Positions 26,591-35,468 of a stretch of DNA of 64,000 nt are shown here, piece by piece. Every line of letters begins with the position of its first letter. Within the stretch, counting starts at the first letter, position 1. The DNA comes from Bradyrhizobium sp. SZCCT0148. GTDB lineage: Bacteria > Pseudomonadota > Alphaproteobacteria > Rhizobiales > Xanthobacteraceae. The notes below the pieces were generated by a model. The model was given only the letters and a program-made list of their open reading frames with translations. It made no database searches and was not told the DNA's origin. Location: assembly GCF_018129985.1 (NCBI RefSeq), contig NZ_JAFCKT010000006.1, forward strand, positions 248,001-312,000, written 5' to 3'. The translations under genes were made by a program, and so were the position numbers.

Positions 26591-28670
26591 GGTTCATATC
26601 CTCTCGAACCTCTGATGTTGTTTCCCGCGCCGGCTTGGTCATACGCATGCCGGGCTTGTCGCCGATCTCGCGCAGACGGGCCACGTCGAGAATCAGCGCG
26701 ACCCGCCCGTTGCCGAGAATTGTCGCACCGCTGATACCGTCGACCGCGTCGTAGTTTGCCTCGAGGCTCTTCACGACGACTTGTTGCTGGCCGAGGAGTT
26801 CGTCCACCACTACGCCAATGCGACCCGCGCCCTCGGTCTGAACGATGATCACGATGCCCTGGCACGGGTCGGTGACGGCGGACTCGATTGCAAAACTGCT
26901 ATGGAGATAGGTCAGCGGCAGATATTCTCCGCGGAGTGCGAGCACATCGCCGCGTCCAACCACCGGATTGATGTCGGCCGGTTGCGGCCGCAAACTCTCG
27001 ATGATCGCGGTGAGCGGAACGATGAAGGTCTCCTTGCCGACGGAGACGACCATGCCGTCGACGACCGCCAGGGTCAGCGGCAGCGACATCGTGAAGCGTG
27101 ATCCGGCGCCGAAGCGGGATTGCACGCTGATGCGCCCGCCAAGAGCCTGGACGTTTCGCTTCACGACGTCCATGCCGACGCCGCGCCCGGAGATGTTGGA
27201 GACCACGTCTGCGGTGGAGAACGCCGGCAGGAAAATCAGATTGTCGATCTCCTCCTCGCTTGGGTTGACGCCGGGAGCGACCAGGCCGCGGTCCCGCGCT
27301 TTCGCCAGGACTTTCTCGCGGTTGAGGCCCCTGCCGTCATCCGAGACCTCGATCACGATCCGCCCGCTGCGCTGTGCTGCAGACAGATGTATCGTGCCTT
27401 GACGCGGCTTGCCGGCCGCGACGCGGTCGTCCGGGCTCTCGATTCCATGATCGAGGGCGTTGCGGATCATGTGGGTCAGAGGATCATTCAGCTGCTCGAT
27501 GACCGTCTTGTCGATCTCGGTCATTTCTCCCGAGGTGACGATCTTGACCTCCTTGCCGAGGGTCGCGGCCAGATCGCGCACGACGCGCGGCATCCGCGCG
27601 AACACCGACTTGACCGGCTGGGCGCGGATGGCCATGACGCTCTCCTGCAACTCCCGAGCGCTTTGCGCGAGCGCCTCGATCCCCTGGATCATGGCAGGGT
27701 ACTGGTCGACCGGCAGCAGCGAGCCTTGTTCGGTCAGCATCGCCTGGGTAATGACCAGTTCGCCGACGAGGTTTACCAACCGATCTACCTTGTCGACATC
27801 AACCCGGATCGATTGAGATGGCGTCGGCGCGACAGTCGCGGAGGGCTCCGCCGCCGCAGCGACAGCCGGCGCTGCCTCAGTGGCATTTGCGGTCGGAGCG
27901 GCGGAAACGGCTTCGGCGGCCTGCTGCAGCGGCTCGATCAACAGATCGCAATCGTCTTCCACGAATTCGAAGACCTCGTGGATCGCGCTCTGGGGTGCTC
28001 CGGTCTCCAGCACGAAAGTCCAGCTCAGATAAGCCGCTTCCGGCTCGAGGACTTCGAACGCCGGCAGACGCGACATGTCCACATCGACGGTGAGTCCTCC
28101 GAGCTTCCGCAGCTGCCTTACCAGGAGCAGCGGCTCATTGGCCTTCTGCAGCATTTCGGTGTGTGGCGTGAAGACGACACGGTAGGAGCGCTCGCCCTTG
28201 ACGGCGGCGTGCGCGGCAACGGGCTCGATGCCGCTCGTGGCGGACGCTGCGGCGGTGGCCCCAGACGCTCCCGCCAGCGCTTCCTCCATGCCGGTCAGGA
28301 TGTCGGAAGCGAAGTCGATCGGCAGCGCCCGCTCGGACCTGGCGGCGTTCACGATGTCCGCGAGTGCGTCGCTGGCGCGGAGCAGCAATTGCGTCACGTC
28401 CGGCGTCGCATCGACCTTCTGTTCACGCAGTGCGTCGAGCAGACTCTCGAACACGTGCGAGAACGCGACAAGGGATGAAAATCCGAACGCGCCGGCACCA
28501 CCCTTGATGGAGTGAACCGCACGAAAGATCGCATGCAGCGTCTCTTCGCTGCCGGCACCCGCCGCGAGCAATTCGAGGTTGGCCTGGAGAACGTCGAGCA
28601 GTTCGGCGCATTCCTCGAAGTAGGTCTTGCGGAACTGTTCGAGGGGGTAAGCTTCGCCTTCGGACATCAT
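26580..28670 (-). CDS. cheA: CheA, chemotaxis histidine kinase
   Basis: Central kinase of the array, 696 residues. P1 HPt domain with phospho-His53 (AVHSIKGGAGAFG), a P2-like region with Ala-rich linkers, P3 dimerisation (DKVDRLVNLVGELVITQAML), P4 ATPase (HMIRNALDHGIE; VSDDGRGLN; GRGVGMDVV) and P5 CheW-like domain at the C-terminus are all present in order. The ATG at 28670 is chosen because it overlaps the cheY stop (ATGA); a GTG two codons earlier is also possible. It would phosphorylate CheY and CheB encoded in the same operon. Confidence 0.96.
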   Translation of the reverse strand: MMSEGEAYPLEQFRKTYFEECAELLDVLQANLELLAAGAGSEETLHAIFRAVHSIKGGAGAFGFSSLVAFSHVFESLLDALREQKVDATPDVTQLLLRASDALADIVNAARSERALPIDFASDILTGMEEALAGASGATAAASATSGIEPVAAHAAVKGERSYRVVFTPHTEMLQKANEPLLLVRQLRKLGGLTVDVDMSRLPAFEVLEPEAAYLSWTFVLETGAPQSAIHEVFEFVEDDCDLLIEPLQQAAEAVSAAPTANATEAAPAVAAAAEPSATVAPTPSQSIRVDVDKVDRLVNLVGELVITQAMLTEQGSLLPVDQYPAMIQGIEALAQSARELQESVMAIRAQPVKSVFARMPRVVRDLAATLGKEVKIVTSGEMTEIDKTVIEQLNDPLTHMIRNALDHGIESPDDRVAAGKPRQGTIHLSAAQRSGRIVIEVSDDGRGLNREKVLAKARDRGLVAPGVNPSEEEIDNLIFLPAFSTADVVSNISGRGVGMDVVKRNVQALGGRISVQSRFGAGSRFTMSLPLTLAVVDGMVVSVGKETFIVPLTAIIESLRPQPADINPVVGRGDVLALRGEYLPLTYLHSSFAIESAVTDPCQGIVIIVQTEGAGRIGVVVDELLGQQQVVVKSLEANYDAVDGISGATILGNGRVALILDVARLREIGDKPGMRMTKPARETTSEVREDMNHAA

Positions 28671-29032
28671 GGACACACACGCTGAATCAGCTCGATCAGC
28701 TTATCGGGGCTGAAAGGCTTCACGAGCCACCCGGTCGCCCCCGCGGCCTTCCCGTCGGCCTTCTTCGTCCCGTCGCTTTCGGTCGTCAGGATCAGGATGG
28801 GCACGGCCCGGTGCGAGGATCCCGAACGGACATTCTTGATCAGGGAGATGCCGTCCATGTTCGGCATGTTCAAATCTGTGATGATGAGGTCGAACTTTCC
28901 GCCGCCGAGCACGTTCAGCGCGGCCTTGCCGTCCTCCGCTTCCGCGACTTCGAAGCCCGCCTTCTTCAAGGTGAACGAGACCATGTCGCGCATGGTCTTC
29001 GAGTCGTCCACTGCCAGTATTCGCTTAGCCAT
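28667..29032 (-). CDS. CheY-like single-domain response regulator
   Basis: Receiver-only protein, 121 residues. Acidic pocket Asp9-Asp10 (AVDDS), phospho-Asp53 (IITDLNMP), Thr in LTTESD and Lys in LVKPFSPD are all conserved; it most resembles the CheY proteins encoded next to cheA in alphaproteobacteria. The ATG at 29032 follows the upstream STAS stop by one base; a longer frame upstream is shadow of the STAS gene. Confidence 0.95.
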   Translation of the reverse strand: MAKRILAVDDSKTMRDMVSFTLKKAGFEVAEAEDGKAALNVLGGGKFDLIITDLNMPNMDGISLIKNVRSGSSHRAVPILILTTESDGTKKADGKAAGATGWLVKPFSPDKLIELIQRVCP

Positions 29033-29033
29033 T

Positions 29034-29378
29034 TCAAACCATCCAGTTTCTGAATTGCGTCTCCAACCCGAGCTCGACGACAGCGGCCCTGAACACCTCC
29101 GATGCGTTGGCGATACGGAACGGAACGTTTGCGGATGCAGCTGCCAGTGCTGCCGCGACAAGAACCTGAACGCAGGGGGTCGAGAGGCGGTCGACGGCTC
29201 CCGCATCAACGACGACGGCGCCCGCCGCCAATCGGGACCCGATGTCGTCCTTAAGCTTGCGGGCCGAAGTCAGGTCGAGCTGGCTCGGCAGACGATACCC
29301 GCCAGCCACCAGTTCTCCCGTTACGACGGCGTTTTCGTTATCCGACACTGACCAGGCACCGGTATCCACGATGACCAT
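29034..29378 (-). CDS. STAS-domain protein, first gene of the che operon
   Basis: Protein of 114 residues with a weak STAS (SpoIIAA-like) pattern: LDLTSARKLKDDIGSRL, then VVVDAGAVDRLSTPCVQVLVAAA, where a Ser-Thr pair occupies the usual phosphorylation loop. It differs from the second STAS protein of the operon at 19620. A GTG at 29369 has better spacing from the AAGGA ribosome site than the ATG at 29378, which directly abuts it, so the protein may be three residues shorter. It could be an additional substrate of the RsbW-like kinase. Confidence 0.82.
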   Translation of the reverse strand: MVIVDTGAWSVSDNENAVVTGELVAGGYRLPSQLDLTSARKLKDDIGSRLAAGAVVVDAGAVDRLSTPCVQVLVAAALAAASANVPFRIANASEVFRAAVVELGLETQFRNWMV

Positions 29379-29987
29379 CCTTCAAGCTATGCGTTAAACG
29401 ATTGACGTGTGAAAACGACCGGCGCCGGCTCTTATGCGAGATGCATGGCTCTGCTTATCCGTCTCATGATCCAATTCATGCGTAGCTCTTCGGTAAAAAC
29501 TGACGCCCGTACGACCACGGGATATCCCGGGCCTTTACCGCGACGCACAACGAGCGGCCGATTCGTGCCTGATGGGTCTCTCATCATTCTTCCTGCCTAG
29601 GCTATGATCGATGGACCATCGCCAAACATCGCTCGCGGTGACATGCGCGCATAGGCTGATATTTTTTCTCACCACGTCGCTGACCAGATTCTTAAATGTT
29701 CGATCCGGTGCACCACGGGGTTCGCCCCCTTCGCGCTGACGCGTTAAACCGAAAAATACGAATGGTGGTATCCTCGTCCCGTTCCGTCCGTAACATCACG
29801 GAAACACTCGTCGAGATCGACGCACCGGCGATTAAGCGCGTTGGGAAAATCAAATCGCGCCGGGCTTACGCACAGCGCGACTGCGGCCGACGCAGCGCAA
29901 TGGTTCTGCCGCTCGCCCGTCGACGGTCGTCGAACTTCGTTCTGATTGCGAAACTGGTAGGAGGGTCGCCCCGGGCGCGGGCGTCGT
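29379..29987. other. Non-coding stretch upstream of the che operon
   Basis: About 610 bases between the start of the che/rsb operon and the end of the FixJ-like regulator gene. It must hold the operon promoter on the minus strand, but no convincing -35/-10 pair was found. A plus-strand frame at 29696-30049 (117 codons) overlaps the regulator gene, lacks recognisable domains and has shadow-like Arg/Ser-rich composition, so it is not called. Confidence 0.6.
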
Positions 29988-30620
29988 CTAAACTTTTGGA
30001 CGACGAAAGCCGGCCAGCGCGGCACGCAGCAGTTCTGCCGTGGTCCTGACGTTTGCCTTTCGAAGAAGATTCGACCGGTGATCCTCGACCGTCCTCGGGC
30101 TGAGCCCCAGAGCTCGCGCAATGTCCTTGCTGGAATAGCCCTTCGTGATCCGCTCCCAGATCTGGCGCTCACGCGGCGTGAACGATTCCAACACGGGCGG
30201 ATCGCACGTCGTCACGTCTCCCGACTTGCCGCGCCCCGGGCGACGGTCGGCTTCGACCGCCAAGGCCTTTTCGATGCTGTCAATCAAATCGTTCGGCTTG
30301 AACGGTTTTTCAAAGAACTGAACCACACCCAGCTTGGCTGCTTTCACGGCCGTCTCGATGCTACCGTGACCCGACATCATGAAAACTGGAGTGGGATACC
30401 CGGCTTCATGCAATTCAGCGAGGACCTCGAGACCGGATTTGCCCGGCAGTTGAAGATCGAGAATGATGCAAGCCGGAGATTTCTGTTTAGCAGCGGCAAG
30501 AAGCGAGTCACCGTCGGCGAAAAAGAGGGCTTGGTAAGCCCTCTTGGCAAGCATCGCTTCCAAAGCCCGGCGAACCTCCGGGTCGTCTTCGAGAATAAAA
30601 ATCTCGTTCGAAGTCATCAT
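29988..30620 (-). CDS. FixJ/NarL-type response regulator (REC + LuxR HTH)
   Basis: DNA-binding response regulator, 210 residues. Receiver at about 1-125 with acidic pocket at 11-13 (LEDD), phospho-Asp55 (IILDLQLPG), Ser in MMSGHGS and Lys in EKPF; LuxR-type helix-turn-helix at about 148-205 (FTPRERQIWERITKGYSSKDIARALGLSPRTVEDH). The sequence is FixJ-like. No kinase is directly adjacent in the same operon; the hybrid kinases at 32242 and 35466 are candidate partners. Confidence 0.94.
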   Translation of the reverse strand: MMTSNEIFILEDDPEVRRALEAMLAKRAYQALFFADGDSLLAAAKQKSPACIILDLQLPGKSGLEVLAELHEAGYPTPVFMMSGHGSIETAVKAAKLGVVQFFEKPFKPNDLIDSIEKALAVEADRRPGRGKSGDVTTCDPPVLESFTPRERQIWERITKGYSSKDIARALGLSPRTVEDHRSNLLRKANVRTTAELLRAALAGFRRPKV

Positions 30621-31075
30621 GATTTTTCTGCTAAATGAAAGAAGGACGTCACCTCAAGTCGGCGTGATTGTCGCACGCGACGTCGCGTCAGATTGCGCGA
30701 AATCAATCTCCCGTAGTCTTACGGACACATTCCTATCGATTTCCGAAAGATCGCCCGTAGTTCTTCGCGCTTCGACGTGAACCCGGCAGGAGTGCGCCGT
30801 GTCTCGTGTTGGAGATCGCGCAGCAGCACACGGCACTCCACCGGCGCCCCGCTTCAAGTGCGCGCTCGACGGAGTTTCGGCTGCACGGACATTCCGGGCT
30901 TTACTCACCCCGATCGCGAGCATGCCCATCATCGCGCTCACGGCAAACACCACGACTTACGATCGCGATGCGGACACGGCAGCCGGCATCACGGATTGCG
31001 TGACGTAACCGATACGCCCCCACAGAACATTTCGCTCCATCACCTCCTGCCCCCGCGGGTCGCCGATCCTGCAGG
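30621..31075. other. Intergenic stretch holding a decayed receiver domain
   Basis: About 455 bases between two minus-strand regulator genes. Apart from the plus-strand receiver remnant at 30886-31020 no gene can be supported. The first 100 bases should contain the promoter of the FixJ-like regulator; no clear elements were recognised. Confidence 0.5.
30886..31020 (+). pseudogene. Remnant of a REC (receiver) domain
   Basis: Plus-strand translation reads RTFRALLTPIASMPIIAL, then TANTTTYDRDADTAAG, ITDCVT, stop, PIRP. This is the beta4-to-alpha5 part of a hybrid-kinase receiver (usual form: PIIALTAN..DR..C..AGM.DYVTKPIRP). The codon for the invariant Lys of the KP motif is TAA, one change away from AAA. 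No matching upstream receiver half was found in this frame. It looks like the decayed end of a former hybrid kinase or regulator gene. Confidence 0.7.
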
Positions 31076-31486
31076 TCACATCCCGAGGACGCCGCCAGCA
31101 GCCACAGACTGTGCTCCGCCTAGCAGGGCCGTCGCGACAAGCTGGCTCAGATCACGCGGCCTGAAGGGCTTGGCAAGGCAGTATGCGTGGTCGAGCGGAC
31201 CTATTTCTGGATGATCCGCTAGATTCGGGCTGGATTTGCTCAGCAACCCCGTAATGACGATAATGGGAATGTGAGGACGAAGGCTCCTGACGGCGGCGAT
31301 GACCGATACGCCGTCGACCTGGGGCAGGCTCAGATCGATCAAAGCCAGGTCGACGCGACTGGCTGCCAATATCGCCAGTGCCGCCGCACCTGTGTCGCAA
31401 ACGGTGACCACATGCCCCTCTTTCATCAGCAACAGTTTGAGAACCGTGCAAACGGCCGGCTCATCGTCGACCACAAGGAGGTTCAT
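31076..31486 (-). CDS. Single-domain response regulator (REC)
   Basis: Receiver-only protein, 136 residues: acidic pocket Asp7-Asp8 (LVVDDEP), phospho-Asp51 (LALIDLSLPQVDG), Thr in IVITG, Lys in LAKPFRPRD. An Ala/Gly-rich tail of about 15 residues follows. The ATG at 31486 forms an ATGA overlap with the stop of the preceding (frameshifted) receiver gene, so both were one operon. The output is unknown; it may signal through protein-protein contacts with the neighbouring hybrid kinases. Confidence 0.88.
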   Translation of the reverse strand: MNLLVVDDEPAVCTVLKLLLMKEGHVVTVCDTGAAALAILAASRVDLALIDLSLPQVDGVSVIAAVRSLRPHIPIIVITGLLSKSSPNLADHPEIGPLDHAYCLAKPFRPRDLSQLVATALLGGAQSVAAGGVLGM

Positions 31487-31914
31487 TTCATGCAGTTTCC
31501 ATCGATGCCCAACGCATCCGTTTTCGTGACGATGTAAGGACGCCGCTTGGCGAAGCATGCGTCCAAAGCGGACAGCTGCCAGACTGCTCCGAACGGCTTC
31601 TGAAGGGCGGCGTTGCGCCGAGACGAACAGCCATGCCGATAAAATCTGGAGCGGCGAGCTTGCAATCCGTGAAGCATTTGCCTGACATGGCGATGAAAGG
31701 CAGCATCGGATCGAGCTTGATGAGTTTTCGAACGGTGGCGATCCCGTCCATCCCAGGGATGAGCATGTCGATGATCGCCGCATCGAAGGACGTGAATTCT
31801 ATCAACCGCAGCCCCGCCAGCCCATCGGCAGCCAGAAAGACCTGGATGTTCTGCTTGCGCGGCAAAGGCAATGCGTATTGACTGGTCATCGTCGACCAGA
31901 AGAATCGTAAACAT
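31483..31914 (-). pseudogene. Frameshifted single-domain response regulator (REC)
   Basis: The start MFTILLVDDDQSIRIAFA is in one frame; the core QNIQVFLAADGLAGL, SFDAAIIDMLIPGMDGI and LPFIAMSG is in a second; the end AALQKPFGAVWQLSAL returns to the first frame. Joined, these give a full receiver of about 143 residues with acidic pocket, phospho-Asp, Ser and Lys. One extra base near 31865-31875 and one missing base near 31600-31620 would explain it. The restored frame ends exactly in the ATGA overlap with the next gene. Either a recent pseudogene or two sequencing errors. Confidence 0.8.
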
Positions 31915-32241
31915 CGGAACCTCGTCGAAATCCGTCGCTTGGTGCAATTCCAAAGCTTCCGACGCCCGTCCTAAGCAAACACCTCTACCCCCTACGTCCT
32001 TGCGTCAATTTCTTTGTAGGATGCGAGACATTTGATATTCATGCAATCGGTAGTAACACGGTACAGACACCCGTTTTTTGATTGGATATTGCCGCAGCGA
32101 GCTGGACCACCCCAAGCCTGCCTCTAAAGTTAGCCCAACCGTCAGTGCTAACGCACCGCAGCGTGCTATATCGGCATTGCGACGCTACGGACGCCGACGA
32201 GTCTGGCTTTTGGTTTGGATCCGCTCTTCGGGGGAACAGAC
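31915..32241. other. Divergent promoter region with inverted repeat
   Basis: About 330 bases between the receiver operon (minus) and the hybrid kinase (plus). An inverted repeat GTTAGC-N12-GCTAAC occupies 32129-32152 and could be an operator. The A/T-richer part at 32025-32095 probably contains promoters. No gene was seen. Confidence 0.45.
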
Positions 32242-35200
32242 ATGGGTCGTAGGAGCACGGCCGTGGGAGTTGCGCTGGATTCCAATATGGCGCGCCCGCC
32301 AGGATCCCAATTTCTTAAAGCGGCCATCGAGCGGATACCTCTTTCCACGCTCTTGATCGTGTCGATGATCGGGCTGGTCATTGCAACCGCACTTGGCGTC
32401 GCGCTGCTGACGCTTCATAACCTCGATGCCGCCCTCGTCCCGTTCCGCATGCAGTTGGTGGCCCAGCAGGCCCGCGCGCGCGTAGAGGACGTCGTTGCCT
32501 ACGCCGGGAGTGCCCGGGCCGATGTTCAGGTCCTTTCCGAAAGCGACGCGCTCAACGGGTTATTGCGCGCGATTGCCGGGGGAGGCATGGACCCCGTCGA
32601 CCGCGTGCCATCGGCAGTGTGGCAAGACCGGTTGACCAAACGTCTACTTCGCGAAATCGAAGCCAAGCCGGCCTACTATCAGGTAAGGGTGATATCGGCT
32701 GCGGACGGTGGGCGCGAGCTCGTCAGGGTCGACCGCGACTACGGCTCGCCGCGCCGGGTGGCGCAGCAGGACCTCCAGCGCAAGGGGGAGACCGAATACT
32801 TCAGAAAGACGATGTCGCTCGGGCCGGGCGAAATATACGTATCGTCCATCGAGCTGAACAAGGAACTTGGCCGCGTTGAGACGCCCGTCGTTCCGGTCGT
32901 CCGCATCGCCACGCCACTCTTTCTTCCAGACGGGCAACGGTTTGGAATATTTATCATCAATCTCGATCTTCGGCCGATCTTCGAACGCTTGAAAAGCCGC
33001 GCCCCAGCGTATGGGGATATTCGCCTCGTCAATGCCAACGGCGACTACCTGCTGCACCCCGACGATGCGAAGGCGTTTCGATTCGAATATGGCGAACGCA
33101 GTCGCGCCGAGGACGACCTGCCGGAAGTGACCCTGCTGCCGTCAGAGACCAAGCTGCAGCGGGATCGCAACGGCCAACTGGTCGGCGTCGCCGTCGCGAC
33201 CGGCCGCATCGCGGACGTCCTTGAGTTCAGCGTGGTGGAGGTCGCGCCCTACGCAGCCCTTGCCGCCGCGCCTGCTCCTCTCAGAGACGCAACCATCGTC
33301 GCTGGTTCGGTTGCCGCGCTGGCTTCGATCGTCATGGCCTTGTTGATCGCCCACGCACTGTCGCGGCGAATCCGATTTGTCGTCGAGTCCGTTGACGGCC
33401 TGAGCAGCGAGGAACTGGACATCGGAGCGCCTCTACCGGGCGGCGGCAGCTCTCTTTATCGATTGCTGCGCATCAAGCAGCCGGTTCAGGAACTGCATGA
33501 CGAACTGGTCCGGCGGCGCCGCGCCGAACTCCTGATGCGGCAATATCTCGAGAAGCATAGTCTCTATAGCGCGGTCGTTCAGTCTGCGACCGACGCCATC
33601 GTGACCAAGACACTCGACGGAAAGATCACGGGCTGGAATTACGCGTCCGAGAAATTGTTCGGCTTCTCGGCCGAGGAAGCCGTTGGACAGCCGATCGAGA
33701 TCATCGTCCCTCCGGACAGGCTGAGTGACGTGCAGCACATCCTGGGACGGATCGCGCAGAACGAGACCGTGGATCACTATGAAACCGTCCGCAAAACCAA
33801 GGACGGCAGGCTCATCGACGTCTCGCTCAGCGTTTCGCCGGTCAAGTCGGCCGACGGAGAAGTCATCGGGGCAGCGAAGATTGCGCGCGACATTTCGGAA
33901 CGGAAATTCATCGAACGGAAATTCGAGCTCGCCGTCGAAGCATCTCCCGGCGGCGTCCTCATGATCGACGGCGCAGGGGTCATCATTCTGATGAACAAGG
34001 AACTCGAGCGGCAGTTCGGGTACGAACGCGCCGAACTCATCGGCCGCTCCGTGGAAACCTTGTTGCCGGCCTCGGGACGAATGGCCCATGCCAGGGTCCG
34101 AGAAGCGTTCCTGAACGCGCCTGCGGTTCGTTCGATGGGTGCGGGCCGCGAATTGTTTGCCCGCCGCAAGGACGGAACGGAGTTTCCGGTAGAGATTGGC
34201 CTCAACCCGATCCAGTCCCGCGATGGGTTGATCGTCCTGGCCAGCGTGGTCGATATCTCGGCACGAAGACAGGCTGAGCGCGCCATCCAAACGCAGAAGG
34301 AACAGTTGCAGCACGCGCAGAAGATGGAGGCGGTTGGATTGATGGCGGGCGGCGTCGCCCATGACTTCAACAATCTCCTCCTGGTCATGCTGGTCTACGC
34401 CGAAATGTTGCGCGCCGATTGCGACGCCCTCGATCCGAAGCTTCCCGAGATCATGGAGATCGTCAAATCGATCGATCGCGCTCAATTGCTGACAGGCCAG
34501 TTGCTGGCGTTTTGTCGCAAGCAGCCGAGCGAACCGAGTGTGCTGAACCTCGGGGAGGTCGTGTCGGGCTTCCACTCCATGCTGAGGCGCACGCTGCCGG
34601 CCGACATCGAGATCGTTACCATCGTGGCGGACGATCTATGGCCGGTGCTGGTTGACAAGGGGCAGCTGGAGCAAGTGCTGATGAACCTCGCCGTCAATGC
34701 CCGAGACGCGATGCCTGCCGGCGGCCGCTTCGCAATCGAGATTGCGAACAAGCAGGATGCGACCGCCGATTCCGAGAATTTGCCCGGCGATTTTGTCGAA
34801 GTGAGGGTTAGCGACTCCGGAACAGGCATCGCTCCAGAATTGATCGAGAAGATCTTCGACCCCTTCTTCACGACAAAGGAGCGCGGCAGGGGGACGGGCC
34901 TCGGGCTCTCGACGTGCTATGGGATCATCGCGCAAGCGGGCGGGCGTTTGACCGTGCAGAGCGAGCTTGGAAAGGGTGCGACCTTCTGCATTCTGCTGCC
35001 GCGAACCGAACGGCTGGCCTCGATGGCCGCGACCGCCTCGAAGGATATCGAGCAATTCGGCGGAAAGGAAACGATCCTCGTCGTCGAGGACGATCAGGCC
35101 GTCATGCGCGCGACGACGGCTGCGTTGAAACGCGGTGGCTACGGCATCTTGACCGCTGCAAACGGAGACGAGGCCCGGCGCCTTCTGCTACAGCAAAGTG

Positions 35201-35457
35201 GTGGTATCGATCTCGTCTTGAGCGATGTCGTCATGCCGCAGCTCAGCGGACCGGAGCTCGCGGAGTTTGTAAGAAACAGCTGCCCCGGCCTGCCGTTGAT
35301 CTTCATGACCGGCTACTCGGATTACCCCGTCATCACGGAGAGCGGTGATCACCGCATCGCGCACCACCGCGCCATCATGAAGCCGTTCCGACCCAACGAG
35401 CTCCTCGCGACCATACGAGAGGTCCTGGACGGTCGAGAAGGCTCGGCTCCCTCTTGA
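32242..35457 (+). CDS. Membrane hybrid histidine kinase (Cache-PAS-PAS-HisKA-HATPase-REC)
   Basis: Sensor kinase of 1,071 residues. N-terminal membrane helix (about 33-58), large periplasmic Cache-type domain (60-345), second helix (350-372), two PAS domains (about 440-555 and 560-675), HisKA with phospho-His707 (GGVAHDFNNLL), HATPase (VNARDAMPAGG; DSGTGIAPE; GRGTGLGLS) and C-terminal receiver (VVEDDQA; VLSDVVMPQLSG; MKPFRPNE). The ATG at 32242 has GGGGGA six bases upstream, better than the ATG at 32215. The HDFNN-type HisKA differs from the HEIR type of the two other kinases in the window. Confidence 0.93.
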   Translation: MGRRSTAVGVALDSNMARPPGSQFLKAAIERIPLSTLLIVSMIGLVIATALGVALLTLHNLDAALVPFRMQLVAQQARARVEDVVAYAGSARADVQVLSESDALNGLLRAIAGGGMDPVDRVPSAVWQDRLTKRLLREIEAKPAYYQVRVISAADGGRELVRVDRDYGSPRRVAQQDLQRKGETEYFRKTMSLGPGEIYVSSIELNKELGRVETPVVPVVRIATPLFLPDGQRFGIFIINLDLRPIFERLKSRAPAYGDIRLVNANGDYLLHPDDAKAFRFEYGERSRAEDDLPEVTLLPSETKLQRDRNGQLVGVAVATGRIADVLEFSVVEVAPYAALAAAPAPLRDATIVAGSVAALASIVMALLIAHALSRRIRFVVESVDGLSSEELDIGAPLPGGGSSLYRLLRIKQPVQELHDELVRRRRAELLMRQYLEKHSLYSAVVQSATDAIVTKTLDGKITGWNYASEKLFGFSAEEAVGQPIEIIVPPDRLSDVQHILGRIAQNETVDHYETVRKTKDGRLIDVSLSVSPVKSADGEVIGAAKIARDISERKFIERKFELAVEASPGGVLMIDGAGVIILMNKELERQFGYERAELIGRSVETLLPASGRMAHARVREAFLNAPAVRSMGAGRELFARRKDGTEFPVEIGLNPIQSRDGLIVLASVVDISARRQAERAIQTQKEQLQHAQKMEAVGLMAGGVAHDFNNLLLVMLVYAEMLRADCDALDPKLPEIMEIVKSIDRAQLLTGQLLAFCRKQPSEPSVLNLGEVVSGFHSMLRRTLPADIEIVTIVADDLWPVLVDKGQLEQVLMNLAVNARDAMPAGGRFAIEIANKQDATADSENLPGDFVEVRVSDSGTGIAPELIEKIFDPFFTTKERGRGTGLGLSTCYGIIAQAGGRLTVQSELGKGATFCILLPRTERLASMAATASKDIEQFGGKETILVVEDDQAVMRATTAALKRGGYGILTAANGDEARRLLLQQSGGIDLVLSDVVMPQLSGPELAEFVRNSCPGLPLIFMTGYSDYPVITESGDHRIAHHRAIMKPFRPNELLATIREVLDGREGSAPS

Positions 35458-35468
35458 TCGCGCGATCA
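35455..35468. terminator. 14-bp palindrome containing both convergent stop codons
   Basis: TGATCGCGCGATCA lies between the two convergent hybrid kinase genes; its first three bases are the stop of the plus-strand gene and its last three the stop (reverse complement) of the minus-strand gene. With no loop and no T-run it is at best a weak terminator; it may be accidental symmetry. Confidence 0.3.

Noticed and set aside
29696..30049. Plus-strand frame of 117 codons upstream of the che operon
   Set aside because: It overlaps the end of the FixJ-like gene, has no ribosome site or domain, and biased composition.
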